From: Pseudomonas soli
GTDB lineage: Bacteria; Pseudomonadota; Gammaproteobacteria; Pseudomonadales; Pseudomonadaceae
Direction of reading: 5' to 3'
Assembly (NCBI RefSeq): GCF_900110655.1
Contig: NZ_FOEQ01000007.1
Location: forward strand, 216,516-280,515
DNA length: 64,000 nucleotides
Positions 8,751 to 17,023 of the stretch are shown piece by piece. The translations under genes were made by a program, and so were the position numbers. The notes beneath the pieces were generated by a model. That model ran no database searches, had not been told where the DNA came from, and saw nothing but the letters and a program-made list of their open reading frames with translations. Position 1 is the first letter of the stretch. Each line of letters begins with the position of its first letter.

Positions 8751-9242
8751 TCAGTCGACGGCGGACGTCTCAATCTTGTCCAGCTGGGCGGTTCGGCCCG
8801 CGACGCGGCGCAGGTCCTGGCGCTGGGCGACTTCCTGCACCTCACGGCGCATGACGAGGTCGGCCAGGCTGATGCCACTGAGGAATTCATGGATCTGCTG
8901 GCTCAGGTCACACCACAGGTGGTGAGTCAGGCAGGTATCACCGGCGTGGCAATCCCCCAGGCCCTGGCAACGGGTGGCATCGACCGATTCGTTGACCGCG
9001 TCGATGACCTGGGCCACCTGGATGGTTTCCATGCCTCGCGACAGCTGGTAGCCGCCGCCTGGGCCGCGAACGCTGGATACCAGGCTGCTGCGGCGCAGCT
9101 TGGCGAACAGCTGTTCCAGATAAGAGAGGGAAATGCCCTGGCGCTCGGAAATATCGGCCAAAGACACCGGCCCCTGCTGCGCGTGCAACGCCAGGTCAAG
9201 CATGGCGGTCACGGCGTATCGGCCTTTGGTAGTCAGTCGCAT
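8751..9242 (-). CDS. iscR: Fe-S cluster-responsive Rrf2 regulator IscR
   Basis: The 163-residue Rrf2-family protein has an N-terminal winged helix (MRLTTKGRYAVTAMLDLAL) and the cluster ligands Cys92, Cys98, Cys104 and His107 in RCQGLGDCHAGDTCLTHH. Holo-IscR represses the isc promoter when clusters are plentiful. Two IscR type-1 sites overlap its own promoter directly upstream, so autorepression is expected. The ATG at 9242 has only a weak ribosome-binding site, but the N-terminus is the family start. Confidence 0.97.
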   Translation of the reverse strand: MRLTTKGRYAVTAMLDLALHAQQGPVSLADISERQGISLSYLEQLFAKLRRSSLVSSVRGPGGGYQLSRGMETIQVAQVIDAVNESVDATRCQGLGDCHAGDTCLTHHLWCDLSQQIHEFLSGISLADLVMRREVQEVAQRQDLRRVAGRTAQLDKIETSAVD

Positions 9243-9279
9243 GGCGTATGGGTACCACGGGAGTTACAGGATGTGTGCG

Positions 9280-9308
9280 AGTATGCGATTCCCGAGCATT
9301 TAAGTCAA
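9280..9308 (-). promoter_or_regulatory. Predicted iscR (isc operon) sigma-70 promoter
   Basis: On the reverse strand TTGACT (9303-9308) and CATACT (9280-9285) are separated by 17 bp, a good -35/-10 pair. The -35 lies inside an IscR site, the same arrangement as the E. coli iscR promoter. Confidence 0.75.
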
Positions 9309-9337
9309 CTATAAGACCTAGTGCTTTAGTCGGGTAT
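9288..9337 (-). promoter_or_regulatory. Two abutting IscR type-1 binding sites
   Basis: Site B (9288-9312), read on the reverse strand, begins ATAGTTGACT and ends CTCGGGAAT, close to the E. coli iscR operator. Site A (9311-9337) begins ATACCCGACT. Both fit the type-1 half-site ATASYYGACT. They share two bases and cover the -35 region, consistent with cluster-dependent autorepression. Confidence 0.7.
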
Positions 9338-9367
9338 GCATGCGGGAGGCGGCCGCGAGTGTAGCAG

Positions 9368-9395
9368 ACAAGGGGCGCAAGCACACGCCCCTTGT
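9368..9395 (-). terminator. Hairpin downstream of cysE
   Basis: ACAAGGGGCG (9368-9377) pairs with CGCCCCTTGT (9386-9395) around an 8-nt loop, 16 bp beyond the cysE stop. There is no U-tract, so it may act as a 3'-end stabiliser rather than a strong intrinsic terminator. Confidence 0.5.
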
Positions 9396-9410
9396 ATCGG
9401 GCCGGCGCAA

Positions 9411-10199
9411 TCAATGCGACCGAGTGTCGCCCTGCTTCAGCTCGACGCAGGCTTCGGCGAAGTCGTCGTCGGGCAGCGCCGGCAGCTCCTTGGCGCAGTA
9501 GTCACTGCCCATCCGGGTCAACGCGCCACACATGCCCTCCAGGCGCTCGTCGACGGCCTGCAGATGGTCGAGCATCTGGCCGATGGCGCGCGCCACCGGG
9601 TCCGGCATGTCGCCACTGACGCCATAGGCGTCGAAGCCGATCTTCTCGGCCATGGCCTTGCGCTTGGCCTCGACGGCGTCATCCTCGGTCTTGACGATGA
9701 TCCGTCCCGGGATGCCCACCGCCGTGGCGCCGGCGGGCACCGCCTTGGTGACCACGGCGTTGGAGCCGATCTTGGCCCCGGCACCAACGGTGAACGGGCC
9801 CAGGACCTTGGCCCCGGCACCGACCACGACGCCGTTTTCCAGGGTCGGGTGGCGCTTGCCCTTGTTCCAGCTGGTGCCGCCAAGGGTGACACCCTGGTAG
9901 AGGGTCACGTCGTCGCCGATCTCGGCGGTTTCGCCAATGACGATGCCCATGCCGTGGTCGATGAAGAAGCGCCGGCCGATGGTCGCACCCGGGTGGATCT
10001 CGATGCCGGTCAGCCAGCGGCCGAAGTTCGACACCAGGCGCGCCAGCCATTTGAAATCGCGCTTCCACAGGGCATTGCCCAGGCGGTGCAGCCAGATGGC
10101 GTGCATGCCCGGGTAGCAGGTCAGCACCTCGAAGGCATTGCGCGCCGCCGGGTCACGATGGAAAACACTTTGAATATCTTCACGCAGACGCTCGAACAT
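9411..10199 (-). CDS. cysE: Serine O-acetyltransferase
   Basis: The 262-residue protein has the CysE N-terminal helical part (MFERLREDIQSVFHRDPAAR) followed by a left-handed beta-helix of hexapeptide repeats (IEIHPGATIGRRFFIDHGMG). The catalytic HG-rich loop and the GGTSWNKGKRHPT segment are present. It acetylates serine for cysteine synthesis, which makes biological sense next to the cysteine-consuming isc operon. The C-terminus is longer and more acidic than in short CysE forms. It begins 3 bp after trmJ and is probably cotranscribed with it. Confidence 0.94.
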   Translation of the reverse strand: MFERLREDIQSVFHRDPAARNAFEVLTCYPGMHAIWLHRLGNALWKRDFKWLARLVSNFGRWLTGIEIHPGATIGRRFFIDHGMGIVIGETAEIGDDVTLYQGVTLGGTSWNKGKRHPTLENGVVVGAGAKVLGPFTVGAGAKIGSNAVVTKAVPAGATAVGIPGRIIVKTEDDAVEAKRKAMAEKIGFDAYGVSGDMPDPVARAIGQMLDHLQAVDERLEGMCGALTRMGSDYCAKELPALPDDDFAEACVELKQGDTRSH

Positions 10200-10202
10200 C
10201 GT

Positions 10203-10958
10203 TCAGTCCTTCCGTTTATGCGGCTCGCCCCGGACGACTTTCTGGGTCTCGGTGAGGATGCCGCGCAAAATGCTCATTTCCGTACGCTCGACCGAGCTGC
10301 GCCCATACAGCCGGCGCATGCGCGGCATCAGGTGCTTGGGCTTGGCAGGGTCGAGGAAGCCGATGTCCACCAGGGTCTTTTCCAGGTGGTCATAGAACAG
10401 CTCCATTTCGTCCATGGTCGCCAACTCATTGGCGTCCGCCTTCTCGACCTTTGGCGCCGTGTCCTGCACCGCCAACGAGGCCATGCGCACCTCGTAGGCG
10501 AGCACCTGGACTGCGGCGGCCAGATTCAGCGAGCTGAAGTCGGGATTGGAGGGAATGTGCACGTGGAAGTGACATCGCTGCAGTTCTTCGTTGGTCAGGC
10601 CGGCGTGCTCGCGACCGAACACCAGAGCGATTTCCTCGCCGGCCAGGGCGTGCTCCACCGCCTTGGTGCCGCACTCACGGGGGCCGATCAGCGGCCAGGG
10701 GATGCTGCGCTCGCGGGCGCTGGTGCCCATGACCAGGCTGCAGCCGACCAGTGCCTGCTCGAGGGTGTCGACCACCTGGGCGCCGGCCAGCACATCGTCG
10801 GCACCCGAGGCGCGCGCCGAGGCATCGGCGGCCGGGAATTCTTTCGGCTGCACCAGCACCAGGCGCGACAAGCCCATGTTCTTCATGGCACGCGCAGCGC
10901 CGCCGATGTTGCCGGGGTGGCTGGTATTGACCAGGACAACACGAATATTTTGCAGCAA
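10203..10958 (-). CDS. trmJ: tRNA (cytidine/uridine-2'-O-)-methyltransferase TrmJ
   Basis: The protein belongs to the SpoU/SPOUT family: it starts LQNIRVVLVNTSHPGNIGGA and contains the deep-knot motifs NxxHPGNIGGAARAM, LVFGREHAGLTNEEL and the SLNLAAAVQVLAYE segment. TrmJ methylates the ribose at position 32 of several tRNAs. The best start by homology is TTG at 10958 (251 residues) with GAGAG upstream; a reading from 11054 would run through the suhB promoter region. It is divergent from suhB and adjacent to cysE. Confidence 0.9.
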   Translation of the reverse strand: MLQNIRVVLVNTSHPGNIGGAARAMKNMGLSRLVLVQPKEFPAADASARASGADDVLAGAQVVDTLEQALVGCSLVMGTSARERSIPWPLIGPRECGTKAVEHALAGEEIALVFGREHAGLTNEELQRCHFHVHIPSNPDFSSLNLAAAVQVLAYEVRMASLAVQDTAPKVEKADANELATMDEMELFYDHLEKTLVDIGFLDPAKPKHLMPRMRRLYGRSSVERTEMSILRGILTETQKVVRGEPHKRKD

Positions 10959-11062
10959 GGTGTCGTGCTCTCGGATGCAGAAAAAGGAGGGTTCGATCTT
11001 ACAGAACCGACCAGCGTAACGCCATGAAAGCAAATGTGACACTTCTGTCGTCAAAGATTTCT

Positions 11063-11070
11063 GCTAGAAT
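11063..11070 (+). promoter_or_regulatory. Probable suhB promoter, extended -10
   Basis: TGCTAGAAT ends at 11070, an extended -10 (TGn-TAGAAT) 40 bp upstream of the suhB ATG. The -35 region is weak, as is normal for extended -10 promoters. Confidence 0.5.
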
Positions 11071-11109
11071 GGCCGGCTTTCCTCTTTAACATCTCCAGGT
11101 GACCTTCCC

Positions 11110-11928
11110 ATGCAGCCTATGCTGAATATCGCCCTGCGCGCCGCTCGCAGCGCCAGTGAACTGATTTTCCGCTCCATCGAACGCCTGGACAGCATCAAAG
11201 TCGACGAAAAGCAGGCCAAGGACTACGTGTCCGAGGTTGATCGCGCCGCCGAGAAGGTCATCGTCGAGGCCCTGCGCAAGGCCTACCCGAACCACTCCAT
11301 CCAGGGCGAAGAAACTGGCCTGCACGCCGGCACCGGCGAAGAAGGCAAGGACTACCTGTGGATCATCGATCCGCTAGACGGCACCACCAACTTCCTGCGT
11401 GGCGTGCCGCACTTCGCTGTCAGCATCGCCTGCAAATACCGTGGCCGCCTCGAGCACGCCGTGATCGTCGACCCGGTTCGCCAGGAAGAATTCACTGCCA
11501 GCCGCGGCCGTGGCGCCCAGATCAATGGCCGTCGACTGCGCGTCAGCTCGCGCACCAGCCTGGAAGGCGCCCTGCTGGGTACCGGCTTCCCGTTCCGTGA
11601 CAACCAGATGGCCGACCTGGACAACTACCTGGGCATGTTCCGCGCCCTGACCGGCCAGACCGCCGGCATCCGCCGCGCCGGCTCCGCCAGCCTGGACCTG
11701 GCCTACGTGGCTGCCGGCCGCTTCGACGCCTTCTGGGAGTCGGGCCTGTCCGAGTGGGACATGGCCGCAGGCGTGCTGCTGATCCAGGAAGCGGGCGGCC
11801 TGGTCAGCGACTTCAACGGTGGCCACGAATTCCTCGAAAAAGGCCACATCGTCGCGGGCAACATCAAGTGCTTCAAGGCCGTGCTGACTGCCATCCAGCC
11901 GCACCTGCCGGAACACATGAAGCGCTAA
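11110..11928 (+). CDS. suhB: Inositol-1-monophosphatase family protein SuhB
   Basis: This 272-residue protein has the IMPase motifs: GEETGLH with the metal-ligand glutamate, DPLDGTTNFL at residues 87-96, and SEWDMAAGVLLIQEAGG near the C-terminus. SuhB hydrolyses myo-inositol phosphate in vitro and, in enterobacteria, joins the rRNA transcription antitermination complex. A ribosome-binding site AGGTGA precedes the ATG. It is followed by a strong bidirectional terminator. Confidence 0.95.
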   Translation: MQPMLNIALRAARSASELIFRSIERLDSIKVDEKQAKDYVSEVDRAAEKVIVEALRKAYPNHSIQGEETGLHAGTGEEGKDYLWIIDPLDGTTNFLRGVPHFAVSIACKYRGRLEHAVIVDPVRQEEFTASRGRGAQINGRRLRVSSRTSLEGALLGTGFPFRDNQMADLDNYLGMFRALTGQTAGIRRAGSASLDLAYVAAGRFDAFWESGLSEWDMAAGVLLIQEAGGLVSDFNGGHEFLEKGHIVAGNIKCFKAVLTAIQPHLPEHMKR

Positions 11929-11944
11929 GCGCCGACAGCGAGCA

Positions 11945-11976
11945 CAAAAAAAGCACCTCTCGAGGTGCTTTTTTCG
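11945..11976. terminator. Bidirectional Rho-independent terminator
   Basis: AAGCACCT (11951-11958) and AGGTGCTT (11963-11970) form a stem with a CTCG loop, flanked by an A-run on the left and a T-run on the right. It serves suhB (plus) and the convergent glycine-zipper gene (minus). Confidence 0.9.
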
Positions 11977-11995
11977 TTTTGGCACTGACGCAGCT

Positions 11996-12544
11996 TCACT
12001 GCCCCGGCTGATTCTGACTCAGGATCAGCTTGCCGTTCTTGTCCAGCGGGATGGTCGAGCCCGGCTCGTGATCCATCTTCACCTTGCCGACCTGATCACC
12101 AATGGAATAGGTCACGTTGTAGCCCACGACCTTGTCACTGATGTCATTGACCGTGTTGCACCGGGTTTGCGTGGTGGTGTAGGTGTCACGCTCCTGCATG
12201 CCCTCCTGCACCTTGTTGCCAGCATAGCCACCACCGACCGCGCCGGCCACGGTGGCAATCTTCTTGCCGGTACCGCCGCCGATCTGGTTACCCAGCAGGC
12301 CACCGGCGAGCGCACCGACCACCGTACCGGCGATCTGGTGCTGATCCTTGACCGGCGCCTGACGCGTCACGGTAACATCCTTGCAGACCTCGCGCGGCGT
12401 CTTCACCTGCTGCTTGATCGGCTGCACGTCGGTGACCTGGGCGTACTCAGGCCCTTTGTTCACCAAGCTGTAGGTCGCCACAGCACCTCCGGCAGTCACA
12501 CCGACAGCACCCAGAACCGCACCCACCAGCATTGATTTGTTCAC
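11996..12544 (-). CDS. Glycine-zipper 2TM domain envelope protein
   Basis: The 182-residue protein has an N-terminal hydrophobic signal/anchor (residues 4-26), then a glycine-zipper double-helix segment at about 71-115 (GTVVGALAGGLLGNQIGGG and AGAVGGGYAGNKVQEGM). The last 60 residues are hydrophilic and contain YNVTYSIGDQ. Such proteins are related to the SlyB/PcP outer-membrane lipoprotein group, but no lipobox cysteine is visible. Precise function unknown. A hairpin separates it from secF on the left and suhB converges on the right. Confidence 0.85.
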   Translation of the reverse strand: MNKSMLVGAVLGAVGVTAGGAVATYSLVNKGPEYAQVTDVQPIKQQVKTPREVCKDVTVTRQAPVKDQHQIAGTVVGALAGGLLGNQIGGGTGKKIATVAGAVGGGYAGNKVQEGMQERDTYTTTQTRCNTVNDISDKVVGYNVTYSIGDQVGKVKMDHEPGSTIPLDKNGKLILSQNQPGQ

Positions 12545-12605
12545 GTGAACCTCCTGATCGTACCTGCGGGGATATGGCCCGCCTTCTCCTTGCCTTGGAG
12601 CAAAA

Positions 12606-12638
12606 AAAAAGGCGCGAGTTCAACACTCGCGCCTTTCT
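12606..12638 (-). terminator. Rho-independent terminator after secF
   Basis: GGCGCGAGT and ACTCGCGCC (12611-12633) form a stem with a short loop. Read on the reverse strand it is followed by a run of at least nine T (complement of 12602-12610). It ends the queA-tgt-yajC-secDF cluster. Confidence 0.85.
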
Positions 12639-12665
12639 TTACGCCAGGCGGCGCAGGGCCAAGCC

Positions 12666-13574
12666 TTACGGGCGTTCGTCCACACCCTCGTTCTTGACTG
12701 GCGGAATCAGGTCTTCACTGCTCAGGTTCAGCCAGATCAGCACCACGTTGGCGATGTAGATCGACGAGTAGGTACCCGCCATGACGCCGATGAACAGCGC
12801 CAGGGAGAAGCCGAACAGGTTGTCGCCGCCGAAGAACAGCAGCGCGGCGATGGCCAGCAAGGTCGACACCGAGGTGGCGACGGTCCGCAGCAGGGTCTGG
12901 GTGGTCGAGATGTTGATGTTCTCGATCAGCGAGGCCTTGCGCAGCACACGGAAGTTCTCGCGCACCCGGTCGAACACGACGATGGTGTCGTTGAGCGAGT
13001 AGCCGATGATCGCCAGCACCGCCGCCAGCACCGTCAGGTCAAAGGTGATCTGGAAGAACGACAGGATACCCAGGGTTACCACCACGTCGTGGATCAGCGA
13101 AATGATCGCGCCCACAGCGAACTTCCACTGGAAGCGGAACGCCAGGTAGATGAGGATGCCGCCCAGGGCCAGAAGCATGCCGAGGCCGCCCTGGTCACGC
13201 AGCTCTTCACCCACCTGCGGGCCGACGAACTCGACGCGCTTGACCGTGGCCGGGTTGTCGCCGCCGATCTTCTGCAGCGCCTCGGCCACGCGGTTGCCCA
13301 GTTGCGGGTCATCGCCCGGCATGCGCACCAGCAGGTCGGTGGTGGCGCCGAAGCTCTGCACCACGGCATCGTGGAAGCCAGAGCCGACCAGTTCGGTACG
13401 CACCTTCTCCAGGTCCGCCGGGCGCTCATAGGTGAGCTCGATCAGCGTGCCGCCAGTGAAGTCCAGGCCGAAGTTCAGGCCCTTGTGCCACCAGCTGAAC
13501 AGCGCCAGCACGGTAAGGAGCACGGTAATGGCGAACGCGACATTGCGCACGCCCATGAAGTTGATGGTTTTCAT
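12666..13574 (-). CDS. secF: Protein translocase subunit SecF
   Basis: This 302-residue integral membrane protein starts MKTINFMGVRNVAF, with GGGAG just upstream; a longer reading to 13610 overlaps secD and is not used. It has an N-terminal TM, a periplasmic loop with GLDFTGGT, and five C-terminal TMs containing GYSLNDTIVVFDRVREN, the SecF signature. With SecD it forms the proton-driven RND-like motor that completes Sec export. It begins 10 bp after the secD stop. Confidence 0.95.
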   Translation of the reverse strand: MKTINFMGVRNVAFAITVLLTVLALFSWWHKGLNFGLDFTGGTLIELTYERPADLEKVRTELVGSGFHDAVVQSFGATTDLLVRMPGDDPQLGNRVAEALQKIGGDNPATVKRVEFVGPQVGEELRDQGGLGMLLALGGILIYLAFRFQWKFAVGAIISLIHDVVVTLGILSFFQITFDLTVLAAVLAIIGYSLNDTIVVFDRVRENFRVLRKASLIENINISTTQTLLRTVATSVSTLLAIAALLFFGGDNLFGFSLALFIGVMAGTYSSIYIANVVLIWLNLSSEDLIPPVKNEGVDERP

Positions 13575-13584
13575 CGCAGCTCCC

Positions 13585-15450
13585 TCAAACCCACAGCTTC
13601 TTGATGTCACGCCCGCCGCAGGTCAGGTTGACCAGTGCGCGGGTCACCATGACGGCGGTGAACATCGAGGTGAAAATCCCGAGGGACATGGTGACCGCGA
13701 AGCCCTTGACCGGGCCGGTACCCATGGCGAACAGGATGCCGCCGACCAGCAAGGTGGTCAGGTTGGCGTCGACGATCGCCGAGTAGGCCCGGTTGAAGCC
13801 TTCGTGGATGGCGCGCTGCACCGACATGCCGGCGGCGATCTCTTCACGGATACGCGAGAAGATCAGCACGTTGGCGTCCACCGCCATACCCATGGTCAGC
13901 ACGATACCCGCGATGCCCGGCAGGGTCAGGGTGGCGCCCAGCAGCGACATCAACGCCAGCAGCAGGACCATGTTGCCCGCGAGGGCAATGGTCGCCAGCA
14001 CGCCGAAGGCACGATAGATGGCGATGATGAACAGCGACACGAAGAGCATGCCCCACAGCGAGGCGTCGATACCCTTGGTGATGTTGTCGGCGCCCAGGCT
14101 CGGGCCAATGGTACGTTCTTCGGCGAAGTACATCGGCGCGGCCAGACCACCGGCACGCAGCAGCAGGGCCAGTTCGGACGACTCGCCCTGGCCGTTCAGG
14201 CCGGTGATGCGGAACTGGCTGCCCAGCGGCGACTGGATGGTCGCCAGGCTGATGATTTTCTTCTCTTCCTGGAAGGTCTGCACCGCGACTTCTTTCTCGA
14301 CGCCGTCGACCACCTGCTTCTGGTAGCGGGTGACCGGCTTCTGCTCGATGAAGATCACCGCCATGCTGCGACCGACGTTGCTGCGCGTGGCGCGGCTCAT
14401 CAGCTCGCCGCCATGGCCGTCGAGGCGAATGTTCACCTGCGGGCGACCGTGCTCGTCGAAGCTGGCCTGGGCGTCGGTGACCTGGTCACCGGTGATGATC
14501 AGGCCGCGCTCGACCGGAGCGGAGCGGCCGCCTTCGCGGAACTCGAACACCTCGGTGGTGGCCTTGGACGCGCCTGGCTCGGCACCGAAGCGGAACTCCA
14601 GGTTGGCGGTCTTGCCGAGGATACGCTTGGCTTCGGCAGTGTCCTGCACGCCCGGCAGCTCGACCACGATGCGGTTGGCGCCCTGGCGCTGCACCAGCGG
14701 CTCGGCCACGCCCAGCTCGTTCACACGGTTGCGAACGGTGGTCAGGTTCTGCTTGATGGAGTATTCGCGGATCTCGGCGATCTTGGCCTGGGTCAGTGCC
14801 AGGCGCAGCACGGCGAGCTCGTTGCGCTCGGTGGTGGTCAGGTCGAAATCACTGAAATTCTTGCGGATCAGGCTGCGCGCCTGTTCGCGGGTGGCATCGT
14901 CGGCGAAGCCCAGCATGATCCCGCCGTCCTGCTGCGGCAGGCTGCGGTAGCGGACGCGCTCTTTGCGCAGCAAGGTCTTGACCTCGCCTTCGTAGACTTT
15001 CATGCGCGCGGTCATGGCCTTGTCCATGTCCACTTCCAGCAGGAAGTGCACACCACCGGACAGGTCCAGGCCGAGCTTCATCGGGCTGGCACCCAGGTTG
15101 CGCAGCCACTGCGGAGTGGTCTGGGCCAGGTTCAGGGCCACGACATAGTCGTCACCGAGGGCCTTGCGCGCCACATCCTTGGCCGGCAGCTGGTCTTCCT
15201 GGTTGGTCAGGCGCACCAGCGCACTGCCCTTCTCGCCCAGGTTGCCGCCTTTGACGGTGATGCCGGCATCGGTCAGCGCCTTGGTGACGCGATCGAGATC
15301 GGCCTGGCTGACATGCAGGGCGGAACTGGCGCCGCTGATCTGCACCGCCGGATCATCCGGATAGAGGTTGGGTGCGGAATAAATGAAGCCGACCGCCAGT
15401 ACAGCCACGATCAGCAGGTATTTCCACAGAGGGTATTTGTTCAGCATCAC
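13585..15450 (-). CDS. secD: Protein translocase subunit SecD
   Basis: The 621-residue SecD has an N-terminal TM, the large P1 periplasmic domain (with GLDLSGGVHFLLEVDM), and C-terminal TMs including GMAVDANVLIFSRIREE. It works with SecF and YajC downstream of SecYEG. The gene lies between yajC (61 bp upstream, containing a hairpin) and secF. A very long open frame on the opposite strand (13432-15501) is a composition artefact. Confidence 0.97.
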   Translation of the reverse strand: MMLNKYPLWKYLLIVAVLAVGFIYSAPNLYPDDPAVQISGASSALHVSQADLDRVTKALTDAGITVKGGNLGEKGSALVRLTNQEDQLPAKDVARKALGDDYVVALNLAQTTPQWLRNLGASPMKLGLDLSGGVHFLLEVDMDKAMTARMKVYEGEVKTLLRKERVRYRSLPQQDGGIMLGFADDATREQARSLIRKNFSDFDLTTTERNELAVLRLALTQAKIAEIREYSIKQNLTTVRNRVNELGVAEPLVQRQGANRIVVELPGVQDTAEAKRILGKTANLEFRFGAEPGASKATTEVFEFREGGRSAPVERGLIITGDQVTDAQASFDEHGRPQVNIRLDGHGGELMSRATRSNVGRSMAVIFIEQKPVTRYQKQVVDGVEKEVAVQTFQEEKKIISLATIQSPLGSQFRITGLNGQGESSELALLLRAGGLAAPMYFAEERTIGPSLGADNITKGIDASLWGMLFVSLFIIAIYRAFGVLATIALAGNMVLLLALMSLLGATLTLPGIAGIVLTMGMAVDANVLIFSRIREEIAAGMSVQRAIHEGFNRAYSAIVDANLTTLLVGGILFAMGTGPVKGFAVTMSLGIFTSMFTAVMVTRALVNLTCGGRDIKKLWV

Positions 15451-15511
15451 GCCGCCCGTTCAAGACGCGGGGCGCTTTGCGCGCCCCGACTGGAAAAATG
15501 AAACCGGTAAC

Positions 15512-15847
15512 TCAGATAGCCTTGAGCGTACCTTTTGGCAGGGTCGCGGCAATGGCGCCCTTCTGGAACTTCAGCTCGACATTGTCGGACACTTCCAAGA
15601 CCACGAAGTCATCGGCAACCTTGACGATCTTGCCGGCGATGCCGCCGTTGGTGACAACTTCGTCACCTTTTTGCAAGTTGCTCAGCAGGTTCTTCTGCTC
15701 TTTGGCACGCTTGGCCTGCGGGCGCCAGATCATCAGGTAGAAGATGACCAGGAAGCCGACCAGGAAGATCCACTCGAAGCCGGTACCGGCTGGGCCGGCG
15801 GCGGGTGCTGCTGCGTCCGCGTAGGCGGCGGGGATAAAGAAGCTCAT
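15512..15847 (-). CDS. yajC: Preprotein translocase subunit YajC
   Basis: The 111-residue protein has a short N-terminus, one TM at about residues 25-41 (WIFLVGFLVIFYLMI), the RPQAKRAKEQKNL motif and a C-terminal KOW-like GDEVVTNGGIAGKI. YajC associates with SecDF. It lies 42 bp after tgt, in the conserved queA-tgt-yajC-secD-secF order. Confidence 0.95.
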   Translation of the reverse strand: MSFFIPAAYADAAAPAAGPAGTGFEWIFLVGFLVIFYLMIWRPQAKRAKEQKNLLSNLQKGDEVVTNGGIAGKIVKVADDFVVLEVSDNVELKFQKGAIAATLPKGTLKAI

Positions 15848-15889
15848 TGGGCTCTCCTAATGGAATTTTCTAATAATGATTGCGAACAG

Positions 15890-17023
15890 TCAGTCCAAAG
15901 GCGGAACGGGAAGCCCGCGCTTGGCGTAGAAGGCGTCGACAAAGGCGGCCAATTTACCCTGTTGAATAGCCTCGCGTAAACCGGCCATCAAGCGCTGGTA
16001 ATGGCGCAAGTTGTGGATGGTATTCAGCATGCTGCTCAACATTTCGCCGCACTTGTCCAGGTGGTGCAGGTAGGCGCGGGAGAAGTTGGTGCAGGTGTAG
16101 CAATCGCAGGTCGGATCCAGCGGCGATTCATCGTGGCGATGGAACGCGTTGCGGATCTTGATCACCCCGGTATCGACGAACAGATGGCCGTTGCGCGCGT
16201 TGCGCGTGGGCATCACGCAGTCGAACATGTCGACGCCGCGGCGCACACCCTCTACAAGATCTTCCGGCTTGCCTACCCCCATAAGGTAACGAGGTTTGTC
16301 AGCCGGCATCTGCGCGGGCAGGTAGTCCAGCACCTTGATCATCTCGTGCTTGGGTTCGCCCACCGACAGGCCACCGATGGCCAGGCCATCGAAGTCGATG
16401 TTGACCAGCGCTTCCAGCGAGCGCATGCGCAGGTCCTGGTACATGCCGCCCTGGACGATGCCGAACAGCGCCGCGGTGTTGTCGCCATGGGCGTTCTTCG
16501 AGCGCTGGGCCCAGCGCAGCGACAGCTCCATCGAGGTGCGCGCCACGTCGTGCTCGGCCGGGTACGGGGTGCACTCGTCAAAGATCATCACGATGTCCGA
16601 GCCCAGGTCGCGCTGGACCTGCATGGACTCTTCCGGCCCCATGAACACCTTGGAACCGTCCACTGGCGATGCGAAGGTCACGCCTTCCTCCTTGATCTTG
16701 CGCATGGCGCCCAGGCTGAACACCTGGAAGCCACCGGAATCAGTGAGGATAGGGCCCTTCCATTGCATGAAATCGTGCAGGCCGTTGTGTTTCTTGATGA
16801 CTTCGGTACCCGGGCGCAGCCACAGGTGGAAGGTGTTGCCAAGGATGATCTCGGCGCCGATGGCCTCGATATCACGCGGCAGCATGCCCTTGACCGTGCC
16901 ATAGGTGCCCACCGGCATGAAGGCCGGGGTCTCGACCGTGCCACGGGGGAAGGTCAGCCGGCCGCGACGGGCCTTGCCGTCGGTGGCCAGCAGTTCGAAC
17001 GACATTCGACAGGTGCGACTCAT
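15890..17023 (-). CDS. tgt: Queuine tRNA-ribosyltransferase
   Basis: The TIM-barrel enzyme exchanges guanine-34 for preQ1 in tRNAs with GUN anticodons. Visible motifs are LTDSGGFQVFSLG (catalytic Asp), GIVQGGMYQDLR, and the zinc site CDCYTCTNFSRAYLHH. The start used, 17023, overlaps the queA stop as ATGA and has AGAGGA 6 nt upstream, giving 377 residues. An internal ATG at 17005 (371 residues) matches the shorter annotated family start but has a poorer ribosome-binding site. Confidence 0.95.
   Translation of the reverse strand: MSRTCRMSFELLATDGKARRGRLTFPRGTVETPAFMPVGTYGTVKGMLPRDIEAIGAEIILGNTFHLWLRPGTEVIKKHNGLHDFMQWKGPILTDSGGFQVFSLGAMRKIKEEGVTFASPVDGSKVFMGPEESMQVQRDLGSDIVMIFDECTPYPAEHDVARTSMELSLRWAQRSKNAHGDNTAALFGIVQGGMYQDLRMRSLEALVNIDFDGLAIGGLSVGEPKHEMIKVLDYLPAQMPADKPRYLMGVGKPEDLVEGVRRGVDMFDCVMPTRNARNGHLFVDTGVIKIRNAFHRHDESPLDPTCDCYTCTNFSRAYLHHLDKCGEMLSSMLNTIHNLRHYQRLMAGLREAIQQGKLAAFVDAFYAKRGLPVPPLD

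Noticed and set aside
9336..11027. 563-codon open frame on the plus strand opposite cysE and trmJ
   Set aside because: Covers two conserved genes and the cysE hairpin; no signature.
13432..15501. 689-codon open frame on the plus strand opposite secD
   Set aside because: Composition artefact antisense to secD, with no signature.
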